Positions 1 through 9,079 of a stretch of DNA of 25,351 bases are shown here, in pieces. The notes beneath the pieces were generated by a model. It had not been told where the DNA came from. It saw only the letters and a list, made by a program, of their open reading frames with translations, and ran no database searches. This DNA comes from Chara braunii (taxonomy: Eukaryota > Streptophyta > Charophyceae > Charales > Characeae): contig BFEA01000001.1 in NCBI GenBank assembly GCA_003427395.1, positions 10,114,704 through 10,140,054 of the forward strand, written 5' to 3'. Position numbers and translations under genes: made by a program. The stretch's first letter is position 1. Every line of letters begins with the position of its first letter.

Positions 1-32
<32 letters not shown>
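1..32. repeat. Poly-A tract at the window edge
   Basis: The window opens with 32 consecutive A residues, followed by a purine-rich run. It may be the 3' tail of a retroposon lying to the left or a simple homopolymer at a contig edge. Nothing else in the window decides between these. Confidence 0.9.
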
Positions 33-38
<6 letters not shown>

Positions 39-324
39 GAGTTTGTGTGAGGGGTGTGGTTGGCCGCTCCCCATAGCCTATCTTATGCCATGCCATGCTT
101 TGTTTCTCATCTGGCGAGGAAAAACATCCAGGTTCAGAAGACCTGTTCCCGCCTAAGTTGAGAATGACGCCTGCCTACTGCCCTGACTATAAAAGAGGCT
201 CCAACTTGGCCTACAGACGCCGTTTCAGATTTCGGGATGGCCCGAGACCTTAACCGGAACTTTGTCCGAACATGGCCCGACCGAGCCATCGGACCAAGTT
301 GAGACAACCCGGGTCACCCGACTG
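33..324 (+). other. Promoter-like unique stretch, possible LTR remnant
   Basis: This is a moderately GC-rich stretch without an open reading frame, placed between the poly-A tract and the minisatellite. It holds one clear TATA box followed by a sequence resembling the transcription start region of plant LTR retrotransposons. Near its right end is a short hairpin (CGGGT-C-ACCCG). I see no TG start, CA end or target duplication, so calling it an LTR fragment is only an inference. Confidence 0.25.
188..195 (+). promoter_or_regulatory. TATA box (TATAAAAG)
   Basis: The sequence TATAAAAG is a canonical plant TATA box. A start site would be expected about 30 bases downstream, near 220-228. No coding region follows, so if functional it would drive an element transcript or a non-coding RNA. 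Chance occurrence is possible. Confidence 0.3.
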
Positions 325-1975
325 GTAATACAACTGAAAATGTTAAAGTATACTTCTTATGTTTGAGTATCAATGAACATTTACTATTTTGAAGACTCGG
401 AAGTGGAGAATCCATTGAAATGTTGAAGTACACCTCCCCTGTCTGAGTTTGTGGGAACGCTGAATATTTTGAAGATTTTGAAATGGTGAATCCACTAAAA
501 ACATTGAAGTGCACTTCCCTTGTCCAAGTATGTATGGCTGATTGTGTATGAACGCCGAACAATTTAAAAACTTAGAAGTGGTGAATTCAATGATAATGTT
601 GAAGTACAGTCCGGGTTTATATGAAGGTTGAACATTTTGAACACTTTGAAGTAGTGAATATACTAAAAATGTTGAAGTACATCCTTTTTTGTCCGAGTGT
701 TTACGAACTCTGAACATTTTGAAGATTATGAAGTAGTAAATCCATTGAAAATATCGAAGCCCGCACTTGTTAGAGAGTGTACGAACGATGAATATACACT
801 CCCCTTATCCAAGTATGTATGGTTGGTTGTGTATGAACGCCGAACAATTTAAAAACTTTGAAATGGTGAATTCAATGATAATGTTAAAGTACAGTCCGAG
901 TGTGTATGAAGGTTGAACATTTTGAACACTTTGAAGTAGTGAATATACTGAAAATATTGAGGTACAACCTTTTTTGTCCGAGTGTTTACGAACTATGAAC
1001 ATTTTGAAGATTATGAAGTAGTAAATCCATTGAAAATATCGAAGCCCGCACCTTCTAGAGAGTGTACGAACAATGAATATTTTGAAGATTTTCAAGTGGT
1101 GAATCCACTGAAAATGTTGTAGTAAATCCCCCTTGTTCGAATGTTTGTGAATACAAAAGATTGAAAGACTTTGAAGTGGCGATTCCACTTAAATTGTTGA
1201 AGTACAACCCCGTTGTCCGAGTGTGTAGGAAGTAGGAACATTGAACATTTTGTAGATATTGAAGTGATGAATTTAGTAAAAATGTTGGAGTTTACCCCTC
1301 CTGCCCGAGTGTGTATGTTTGAGTGGCGCCCAAAAAAATAAGGTTTTAAAGTGATGAATCTATTGACAATCTCGAGGTACACTTTCACTGTTCGAGTGTG
1401 TCTGAACGTTCAACATTTTGAAGATTTTGAAGTGGTGAATCTGCTAAGATTGTTGAAGTACACCCCCCCTATCCGAGTGCCTAAGTCTGAATGTATATGA
1501 ATGCTGAACGTTGAAAATTTTAAAGTTGTGAATCCACTGAAATGTTGAAGTACACCGCCCTCCCAAATCCAAGTGTGTATGAACGCTTAACATTTTGAAG
1601 ACTTTAAAGTGAGAAATTCGTTGAAAATGCTGATTTACTTCCCCCTCTTCAAGTGTGTATGAATGTTGAACATTTTCAAGGTCTTAAAGTGGTGAATCGC
1701 CATTAAAATATTGAGGTACCCCCCGGCCCCCCCTACCTTGTCCGAGAGCATATGTTCGAGGGTGTTTAAATACGGAATACTTAGAAGACTTTGAAGTATG
1801 AATTCACTGAAAATGTTGAAGTACACGTCTCCTTTACGAGTGTGTATGAACGCTGAACATTTTGAAGATTTTGAACCGATGAATCCACTGGAAATTTTGC
1901 AGCACAATCATCTGTATCTGAGTGTCTATGTCCATATTTGTATAAACATTTAAGGCATTAGATATAAACATTCAA
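325..1975. repeat. Minisatellite of about 80-bp foldback units
   Basis: About nineteen diverged units recur every 72-95 bases, with a few longer gaps. Anchors based on TTGAAGTAC-like motifs sit at about 423, 504, 599, 672, 754, 884, 957, 1038, 1117, 1197, 1284, 1372, 1452, 1544, 1630, 1711 and 1817. Many units are inverted repeats: AACATTTT on the left pairs with AAAATGTT on the right, and inside them AGTGG pairs with CCACT around the loop TGAAT. Several open reading frames cross the array on the minus strand, but they only read the repeat and have no independent support as genes. Confidence 0.9.
507..1080. repeat. Higher-order duplication inside the minisatellite (285-bp period)
   Basis: A block starting near 507 is repeated in direct orientation 285 bases further on; the CGCCGAAC motif, for example, lies at 553 and again at 838. 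The two blocks are far more alike than neighbouring 80-bp units, so three to four units were duplicated together after the basic array had diverged. Confidence 0.8.
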
Positions 1976-2105
1976 CATAATAAGACTCGTTAAACTTTAC
2001 TTGGTTTCGGGGGTTGGTGTATAGTGAATCTAGTGAGTCTCCTCGCCACGAAAAACCTTTGGAGACTAGTCGCATATTTTTATGAGCGCTACCGGTACCA
2101 TAGTA
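1976..2105. other. Unique spacer, no gene seen
   Basis: This short stretch links the minisatellite to the MITE. It has no repeat structure that I can see and no convincing coding frame. Confidence 0.5.
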
Positions 2106-2457
2106 TAGAGAACCTGTGTACCATCGTGTTTGGGTTCGGTGACCGAACCCGAACGTTCGGGACCGAACGCGAACGAGCACCGAAACTCTCCGAACGCGAA
2201 CATAAATAAATAATAATTCTCAAAAAATCTGAAAAATATATATGTGATATAAAATAATAATACAAACAACTTTTTCCTTGAAGGTATGCTCAAATTCGTA
2301 ACCAAACTCGAGTTAAAAATTATTTTATTATTATTATTATTATTTTTTTGAATATGTTCGGCCGAACACGTTCGGGTGGCGTTTGGCCGAATACCCGAAC
2401 ATGTTAGGACGTTCGGAAAAGCTCCGAATATGTTCGGTGTGCTACACAGTAGAGAAC
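2106..2457. mobile_element. hAT-like MITE (2114-2449) with 8-bp target duplication
   Basis: The same eight bases, TAGAGAAC, occur at 2106-2113 and 2450-2457. Between them lies a 336-bp insert beginning CTGTGTA and ending TACACAG, an exact 7-bp terminal inverted repeat with partial pairing further in. Its subterminal regions are packed with GTTCGG and CCGAAC motifs in both orientations, so the ends fold back on each other around an AT-rich centre with an ATT microsatellite. An 8-bp target duplication is the hAT superfamily signature. The insert has no transposase, so it is non-autonomous. Short reading frames crossing it are incidental. Confidence 0.8.
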
Positions 2458-2519
2458 CGACACAATGACGTAATGAAAAATGTGTGAAACTGCCGCCTTG
2501 TTTTATTTCTCGATTAAAT

Positions 2520-2920
2520 GATTTAATTTTTTTTTTTCGAGAGAGATAACGACCTAATCTACATGTCCTCAAATTTTCAGGTTTTTTTTGCATCCTTCTA
2601 AGCGTGAAAAATTATTGAAATTAGGGTACGTTTTCCTTTTTCCCACTGATTGCAGAGTGGAAAAAATAGAAAACGAACCCAGTAGGCGCAGCAACCATTT
2701 CAGGGTTAAAAATATTTTTTTTATTGTTTTTTATGATATTTTTCCTGGGAAGACTACAACCTAATCTTATGGGTTTTTTCAATTTTCAGATTTTTAAACA
2801 CATTCTTTTTAATGCGAAAAAATCACATAAATTATGGTATTTTTTTTGTTATCCCACACGTTCTAGAGTGACAAAGATGAAAAATACACCGAATCGGCGT
2901 GAAAACTGTTTCAAGGTCAA
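2520..2920. repeat. Diverged tandem dimer, about 206-bp period
   Basis: Two neighbouring stretches share ordered landmarks: a T-rich run, CCTAATCT, TTTTCAG, an A-rich block, a TATCCCAC-like block and a GAATCGGCG-like block. CCTAATCT lies near 2553 and 2759, giving a period of about 206. The pair is strongly diverged and AT-rich, with no supported gene. Confidence 0.55.
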
Positions 2921-2944
2921 TTTGTTTTTTGAAATTTTATTAAA

Positions 2945-3050
2945 CAAGTGGACCCACCACGAAGAAGGAAGGGAACGGGGAGCGGAGCAGGGAATATGAT
3001 GAGAGACAGAAAGGGAAAAAGGGGGGGGGAGGGGAAGGAGGTATGTGATA
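2945..3050. other. Purine-rich tract
   Basis: The plus strand is almost entirely G and A here, including a run of nine G residues. Such tracts can form triplex or G-rich structures, but simple low complexity is the plain reading. Confidence 0.7.
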
Positions 3051-3056
3051 TTTGTG

Positions 3057-3330
3057 GAGAGAAACACACATTTAGGGTGAGGTAACTCAGATGTACAAAA
3101 GGCCAAATTCAGCAAGTGGACAAACCATTGAAGAGAGTGCGGGGATATCGTTTGTAGAGAGAAGCACGGTGAGGTGACTCAGATGTACAAAGGGTTAAAT
3201 TCAGCAGGTAGACAAACCATTGAAGCGATTCAAATGCATGAAACAACAGGTGTTTAGAGTGCGGGGATTTAGATGTATAGAGAACAAACTCGGGGGATGA
3301 AGCAATAGTCGAAGAGATTTAAATGTACAA
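3057..3330. repeat. Diverged tandem repeat, about 92-bp period
   Basis: The landmarks CTCAGATGTACAAA, AAATTCAGCA and ACAAACCATTGAAG recur in the same order; the first lies near 3086 and again near 3178. A third degenerate partial unit extends to about 3330. No coding frame is supported. Confidence 0.7.
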
Positions 3331-3775
3331 AAAAGTTTGAAGTTTGTAGCAAAGACTGTGTATGCGGTTGTCTCTCTTTATCCGGCTCTCTTTTTTTGTC
3401 TCCGTTTCTCTCTCTTGCTCTCAGGTAACATATTTGCAAGGAAATGTTCATCGCCATTTTGACTTATCGTATACAGAATAGGCAAAATATGTCGATCAGC
3501 ATGTTTGTGGTTCTGTCTCTCTCTTTGTGTCCATTTCGCTTTGTCTCATATTTCTGGTCTGCAGGGGTTTCTTGAGGCAGTCCGTTTATAGTATCCACAT
3601 TGCGGGTCAGCGTTTGTTCTCCTAATTGTCGCTCACAGATGCAGGCGACACTTGTTCGCAGATGTGTTCTCCGTATGTGGTCTTGTCCATCTCTCTGTGT
3701 GTTACTTTCTTCACTTTCGCTGTAGAAGGGTCAAGTGACTCGAAAGGTCGTCACTTTGATAGCGTTGGAGAGGAC
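3331..3775. other. Pyrimidine-rich spacer, no gene seen
   Basis: The stretch is rich in TCTCTC-type runs. It has one short hairpin of GTCGC with GCGAC near 3628-3649. Short open frames here have no recognisable content. The left end of the Helitron should lie somewhere in or near this stretch, but I could not identify a convincing CTRR terminus with its hairpin. Confidence 0.4.
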
Positions 3776-4343
3776 TCAATGTGGCGGCGAGGGATTCTGG
3801 GTGCGTAGGTATGCAATGACACCATGCACAATGTCGGCTCTATAGGCAGGGAAGGGCGGGAGTGGTTGATGCATATCACGGTGGTGAAGAAGAATGAGGT
3901 CGTTGAGGTAATCCCAGGTATGTGGGGGGGGGGGTAATATTGTAGATGGCCAACATATGACGGGAGGCAAGGATGTCATGGATGAGAGTTGTTGCATGTG
4001 TGGCACCCCATGGTTCGAGCAGAGGCAACCAGAGCGGGTTGGGTTCATACACATTGTGAGGATGAAGGGATGGTTGTCGGGCCGGCGGTGCAGAGCGAAT
4101 GAAGAAATATCTGTGGTGGGAGGTGGTAATGCGTTCGTATTGGTATTGGGGTCGTGGTATACGTAGGGAAGGTGTTCGGCTGTAATCATCGTTGATGATT
4201 TTGAACAAGAAAGTTTTCATTCGTGCGTAATGGATGTTGGGGTTGGGCGATGGATCTGGACGTCGAAGAGAACATGTGCGGTTATTTTTGTAAATAGCAA
4301 AGAAATCGTATATGTGTGTTGAGAAAGCTACGTGGTCGGTCAC
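3776..4343 (-). other. Two overlapping unrecognised minus-strand reading frames
   Basis: Frames of 137 codons (3776-4189) and 155 codons (3876-4343) overlap on the minus strand, downstream of the helicase remnant. Both are rich in proline, histidine and serine, which is typical of a non-coding shadow, and I recognise no domain. Their position would suit a second Helitron protein such as an RPA-like ssDNA-binding protein, or captured host DNA, but no residue pattern supports either. A frameshifted single gene is possible. Confidence 0.2.
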
Positions 4344-4405
4344 GAGGAAGTCCTCCTCGATAATTTATTCAATTATGTGTTCAATATTATCTCTATTAAT
4401 GAGAG

Positions 4406-4690
4406 TCAGCCATAAATCCCATCTAGCGAGGTTGTGGTAGTGGATGAGGATGGACATGAGGATGAGAGACGAATCTGGCTCAGCGTAATGTCATCCAGTC
4501 TGAAGTGCGAGAGATCAGAGGTTGTAATGGATGATGTAGAGAGGAGAAGCAAAATCGAGGATGTTGTAGATATTGTGATAGAAGCAGATGCAGTGATGAA
4601 AGTTGAAGCGTCGATTGTTGCAGTAACTGAAACTTGGATGTCTGTAGTTGCACTCGACGACGAGGTCTTCGACTTTTTCTTAGCCGACAC
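4406..4690 (-). other. Ser/Thr-rich reading frame downstream of the helicase
   Basis: A 94-codon frame starts about 80 bases after the helicase stop and runs the same way. Its N-terminus is lysine-rich (SAKKKSKTSSSS), and the rest is dominated by serine, threonine and isoleucine. A polypyrimidine tract ending in CAG (TTTTTCCTACAG on the minus strand) lies just before it and could be a splice acceptor. An opposing plus-strand frame (4434-4775) is acidic and equally unrecognised. I assign no function to either. Confidence 0.2.
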
Positions 4691-4769
4691 ATTTTCTACA
4701 GAACCTGTAGGAAAAACAAAAGGAAGTGGGAGAGTAGTTAGAAGTTACGTGAGGAAGCGGCTGCAAAGT

Positions 4770-5258
4770 TTATGATATAATTTCTTTGTACACAATATTT
4801 GTCGTTTGGTTATTTGTCGCATGAAGTGTGAAGCGGATATGGGCGGGATCACCAACTCTCGACGCAGCGACATAGAGTTGCCCATGTGCGAAGCATTGTT
4901 GCTGAAGATCTATGCCTGCGTATTGAATGGATTGTCCTTGGGATTTGCTTATAGTAATGGCAAACGCAGGCCGGATAGAGAATTGATGCCTTTGCCAAGG
5001 AAACAGACTCGTTTGGTCGGTAACTTTGAGGAGAATGCGCTGGAGGAGGATCTGTTGGAGGGAACGAAAAATTCGTGCGTGCAAAAGTTTGTTATTAGTA
5101 ATGAAGTCGACAATGAGCCGTGTTCCATTACATAATCCATTTCTTATCTCAATGTTTCGCAAGAGCATAACGGGTGCGTTTTTTTTAATATGAAGGACGT
5201 GAGGAGGTAGTGATGGGATATCAATCGAATTGAGCACGTCGATAGGTACGTCGGGCAT
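4770..5258 (-). pseudogene. Helitron RepHel, C-terminal part of PIF1-type helicase
   Basis: This frame encodes the last helicase motifs of a Helitron RepHel protein, the enzyme that unwinds DNA during rolling-circle transposition. Visible are SLPPHVLHIKKNAPVMLLRN, then NGLCNGTRLIV, the motif AFAITISKSQGQSI, and HGQLYVAASRV close to the end. These match the C-terminal motifs of PIF1-type helicases in plant Helitrons. The stop at 4770 is where such proteins normally end. A frameshift near 5258 separates it from the preceding part: that frame ends in SDSLLPNE and this one begins PDVPIDVLNSIDIP, which read continuously in the family. The motifs here look intact, but the protein as a whole is broken. 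Confidence 0.93.
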
Positions 5259-5668
5259 TATTCGTTGGGGAGGAGCGAGTCGGATCTAAGACATGTTATA
5301 AAAGGTCCTACAAATTGGTCAAGTCTAATGAAATTAAGTGTGCTGACGATTTTGTTTTTGGTGATAAGATTAAGCGTTCGACAAGCCATTGCGGGTTTGG
5401 GAGTTCGTTTGAAGTTGCGGAAATGTCCTACCAATAAGTTCTTGAGTTCCCGCATGCAGGCAGAAATGAGAGGGGGGTAAATTGTAGGTACATTTGCATT
5501 TGGGGGGGCCGGTAGCTCACCATCTCCAAGCGAAAACAACCATTGAACGTATTGGCGACCTTGGGGGTTATTGATTTGAGTGAGCACACATATTTTCAGA
5601 GAGATGCATGGTGTCAAAGTATCGTCATAAGACGGATGATTTGTTTCAGGCATTAACCATTTGTGCAC
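5258..5668 (-). pseudogene. Helitron RepHel, middle of helicase domain
   Basis: This frame carries the section between the Walker B region and the C-terminal helicase motifs. NPQGRQYVQWLFSLGDGELP matches the Helitron pattern N-x-GR-x-(Y/F)-x-QWLL-x-(V/L)GDG. Further on, LITKNKIVSTLN corresponds to the conserved nucleotide-binding motif usually written near AILTPxNxxVxxIN. It is joined to its neighbours only through frameshifts near 5646-5668 and 5258. Confidence 0.88.
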
Positions 5669-6749
5669 ATGTGTCGTTCGTGATTACATGACGAATTTGA
5701 CGAAAGTCACCCCCAAGAACAACAATTTTGTTACCGAACGACAAATTCGAGAAACAAATATCTTGTAGCGTACGGTCAAGCGCTTCAATATGAAATCTAT
5801 GTATCCTCGGTGCTTCATCCCAAAGAATAATAACAGTCATTCGAATGAGTTCAGCAAGTATAGATTGTTTGTGAATATCTAGTATCGATGTTGCAGTTGG
5901 AGTGAGAGGAGCTTTGAATCGCGAGTGAAATGTGCGACCACCATGTAAGAGAGTGGTCGCAATTCCGCTCAACGCAACAGCCAATGCGACGTGATCCTGA
6001 TTTCGAATGCACGCAAGGATTGTGTTAAAGCAGAGTGTTTTGTCAGTGTCTGCAGATGCGTCAACGAAAAGACAGAGTGGTTCATTATGTTCGGCAACAG
6101 CAACGACACGCTGAAAGATGGCGCGTTGCGTGGGTCGAAGCAGTGACAAATTTGTAGTTAGTATGTTTTGGAGAGTTTCTTTGTCGTACGAAATTTCATC
6201 ATGAATGATTTGAGCAACGTCTCGTTGATGACGTCGTTCAGCGAGATTAATGGTTTCGTTTCGTTCAGTGGCAGAAGACGGAGTCAGGCCAATGTCTTGA
6301 AGTTGCTCACCCTTTTTTTGAAGACGGTTTTCTATGTCGATAAGAAGCATGGTTTTCATCATGGTAAGGGGAACGTTTGCAGGATAGAGATTTCTATGGA
6401 AATCATCAGCCATTTGTTCCCAGTGTGTTTGAAGTAATTCGTTAGAATCAGCGGGTGCACAATGTAGAACAATGTGGACGTAGAGGTCACGGACCATCGA
6501 TGGAGAAACCGTGAAGATAGCATCGTGCAACACAGCGTCAAATTGAGTGTTATCGTTGAGGAGGCCAAGTGCACGACATACCGAGTGGAACGATTGATGA
6601 ACCTCGTTGCCAACAGTTCGAAGGTGCATGAATGATATTGCACCATGAGAATGCAGCGATTGAAGGAGCATTCCGAGATAGATGGTATCACCTGCATTAG
6701 GGTGGATTGTATGCATTCGACCAATCGTGTTTGTTGAGCGACGACTCAA
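5646..6749 (-). pseudogene. Helitron RepHel, N-terminal part of PIF1-type helicase, defective Walker A
   Basis: This is the longest unbroken Helitron frame (367 codons). It begins with the linker (IGRMHTIHPNAGDTIYLGML, then FMHLRTVGNEVHQSFHSVC and ALGLLNDNTQFDAVLHDA), which matches the conserved block ahead of the helicase. RPTQRAIFQRVV is the Q-like motif. The Walker A position reads DASADTDKT where active members have DGPGGTGKT, so four glycines are replaced although the lysine and threonine remain. Walker B is intact (VIILWDEAP) and is followed by HRFHIEALDRTLQDI and GGDFRQI. Loss of the glycine loop should abolish ATP binding. The frame joins the Rep part through a one-base slip in an A-run near 6761-6769. 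Confidence 0.94.
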
Positions 6750-7991
6750 TATCCATTTTATTTTTTTTTGTCAAACCGGAAGCGTCGAATCATATTTTTA
6801 TAGAGAGGTTTCATTTCATCAGGGGAATTTATGTGTTCAAGGTTTCATTTGAACCATGCAGTGAGTTCGATTTATGGTGGCGGTCCTTGTGCAATACTCG
6901 CGGCTTGTTGTTGGTGAAAATATACACGTTGTCGATTTTCTGCATGGACAGGCAATGCAAAAACGGCAGGATATCGTTCGGAAAGAGCAAATTCGAATAT
7001 GCGCTAACATGCTTCAGTTGCATCAATTGTGCGCATGTCTTGTAATGCTTGAATCTTATCATCAGTGTTTCTCATTCCGGCAACCATGGCTCGATCATGA
7101 CCTTTCATAATATATTCGAACATATATCGGTAGGCCGCAGTAGATGCGCAAATTTCGACATTCAAATGACAGCGATAACGTAAGATAAGGAAAGGGTTGT
7201 AGGGGGCAACCTAAAAATTATCAAGTTGGTTGTTTTCTCCGACGACCATTGCACCTCCTTCACCCGGCGCACGTCTGCAGTAGATTGGATATTAGGTTTC
7301 TTCATTCCATGTTTTGCGATCTGAGAAATCTTTAGGGAAGTGATGCGAGCAGCGGTCATTGTGCATCCAAGGAACTTGCGGATTGTGGACTCCGCAAGGG
7401 TTATGAATCATATGTGCGAGCACGAGTTCGCAAAGCGAAGTATTTGTTGGAATCTCGACGCGAACAATGAAGTCAATTTGTTCTGGTGTTGATATTTTAT
7501 GGTCGTTTGTAAATGTGACGACTAAATGCACATGTGAGAGTCCTCGTTTTTAAAATTTCACGACGTATATGTACACAATTGTTGGTCCAAATATATGTGA
7601 AAAGTGGATGTCATGAATAAGTTGTTGCAAGTATCATTTGAAAACATGTGTAAGCAAATCTGATCTATCAAAGAGTTGTTGGTTGTGAAGAAGCTCATTT
7701 TGAATTTCAGGCCAGTGTGAGTTGCATGTGATTTTGATGAAGAGATCAAGAGGTCTGTAATCTTGGACAGTCGCCATCGAATCTTGATAACGGTGGTGCA
7801 TATCTCGTGGACCGCCAGTAAAAGTTTTGGGCAAGATAATACATTGTCCAACATTTTCGGTGTTATCGTATTGCATGTTTTGGTGAAGGTTAGCACAAAT
7901 TTCGGTTTGGTGTAACCTGTTGTATAAAAGGCGGCCATTTTCTATTTTTGCAAATGCCATGCATGTATATTCTTGGAAAAGTCGTGAGGGT
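6750..7991 (-). pseudogene. Helitron RepHel, HUH (Rep) nickase domain with seven in-frame stops, cut by E1
   Basis: Read in one continuous minus-strand frame, this stretch spells the Rep domain of a Helitron: RLFQEYTCMAFAKIENGRLL, then RIILP-like IILPKTFTGGPRDMHHRYQD, the HUH motif GLSHVHLVVTF (His codons at 7532-7534 and 7526-7528), PEQIDFIVRVEIP, AHMIHNPCGVHNPQVPW and CSHHFPKDF. The catalytic motif YMFEYIMKGHD keeps both tyrosines (codons 7124-7126 and 7112-7114) and the lysine. In-frame stops lie at 7634, 7550, 7292, 7211, 7004, 6872 and 6845. Those at 7211 and 7004 stand where family members have tryptophan, and that at 7550 where they have glutamine. At 7991 the protein ends at the E1 border and resumes at 15488. 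HUH and tyrosine residues survive, so decay came after a functional past. Confidence 0.93.
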
Positions 7992-7998
7992 TGTCGTA

Positions 7999-8024
7999 CC
8001 AAATACCCTTACAAGGGTATTTGG
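7999..8024. repeat. Terminal palindrome of E1
   Basis: Two perfect 12-base arms (CCAAATACCCTT and its complement) flank a two-base centre, AC. The palindrome starts seven bases from the element tip. The same palindrome, including the centre in element orientation, sits at the matching tip of E2. Confidence 0.95.
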
Positions 8025-8110
8025 CGTGTTGTCTGCAAGTCATGCCAGAGCAGCCTCGCCCGTTTGACGACGTGCGCGCGAGAGGAAGCTAAGGTCCTCG
8101 CCGGGGTGAG

Positions 8111-8124
8111 CCCCGCGCGCGGGG
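8111..8124. repeat. GC palindrome CCCCGCGCGCGGGG
   Basis: A perfect 14-base palindrome lies in the GC-rich tip region of E1. The matching part of E2 is also GC-rich and holds GGCGCGCC, but the exact palindrome is not kept. Confidence 0.85.
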
Positions 8125-8304
8125 TATTGACGGCGAGGCACATCCATACGCAGCCTAGGTGTGCGCGGCGTCGCGGGCCAGCGGGACGCGTGGCGTCTAT
8201 TCTTATTTTTATTATTTATTTATTTATTTGTTTTTATTTGTTTTCTAAGGTCGTTAGCTCGGTGATCGATTTCGAGGCCGGGACCGACGAGCCTAGCTCG
8301 ATCA

Positions 8305-8763
8305 TTGTGCCGCAGGATACGGCTGGCCGTCACGACAATCGAGGACCTTGACCGCGCAATTCGCTCCATGGGCCCGTGCTGGTTCCTGCATATATGGGAT
8401 GCTTTCATCCCACCCACATTGAAGTACAGGCCGGAGAGGTCAAAGTGGTGGGGTCTGTGGTCATGGCTTCTCCCGTTTCCCAATTGGAGGGCATTCCGAA
8501 TGAGCCTGTGGGGCTACAACTCGAGGATGGTGGGGGTTGTTGCGGGGTACAGTCCGCCCTCACCGTCTGCCTGTGAGAGGTTTGAGTGTGAGGGTAACCC
8601 TTGGGACACGGAGGATGGTGGGCCGTCCTTGGGCGTAGTGGGGCAGAGCACCAGGGCGGAGGCCGCAATATTGCAGTGGCCGCTCATTGAGGTTCAGGGA
8701 CCCGCTACCCCGAAAAGCTCGTGCTGCAGGTGTTACAGCAGAGCCGTGCCCATCTCCTTGTAG
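8305..8763 (+). other. Possible degenerate reading frame in E1, counterpart in E2
   Basis: A 152-codon frame covers part of the E1 tip region. The homologous region of E2 is open in the same frame on the opposite strand (23902-24231). Matching pieces include IEDLDRAIRSMGPCWFLHIW in E1 with VEDLDHVPLSAGSLGFLRVQ in E2, and SPPSPSACERFECEG with SPPPAIYRERFDYGR. I recognise no domain. A shared frame between two diverged copies is what a former protein would leave, but shared DNA ancestry and high GC could also produce it. Confidence 0.25.
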
Positions 8764-9079
8764 TGGCAACTGTGTGCCTCAGCGCCGATCAGTGGAGCAA
8801 GTTGCAAGAGCGATGCAGCGGGTGGGCCGCTGCACATCCTCCTTACCCGATCTCTATGTCCTTGACCATCGTGCACCGGTCTGTGTTAGCGTGCGCCGCT
8901 ATATCGCACAAGAGAGCGCAAGAAGAGAGTGGGCTTAAGGAGGGAACGGACCGGAGGCAGGGAGGCAGCGATGAAAAGACGAGAAGAATCGATGAACTGC
9001 GCCAGGTGCATGTGAAGAGGGGGAAGAAAGCAGGGACGGGAAGAAAACGGGCATGGTGACGAAGAAGGCGATCCACGCC

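Noticed and set aside
314-1907. Minus-strand reading frames of 76-127 codons in the minisatellite
   Set aside because: They simply translate the tandem repeat and overlap each other in several frames.
3600-3660. Helitron 3' end hairpin (GTCGC with GCGAC)
   Set aside because: The stem is only five bases, and no convincing CTRR terminus stands at the proper distance.
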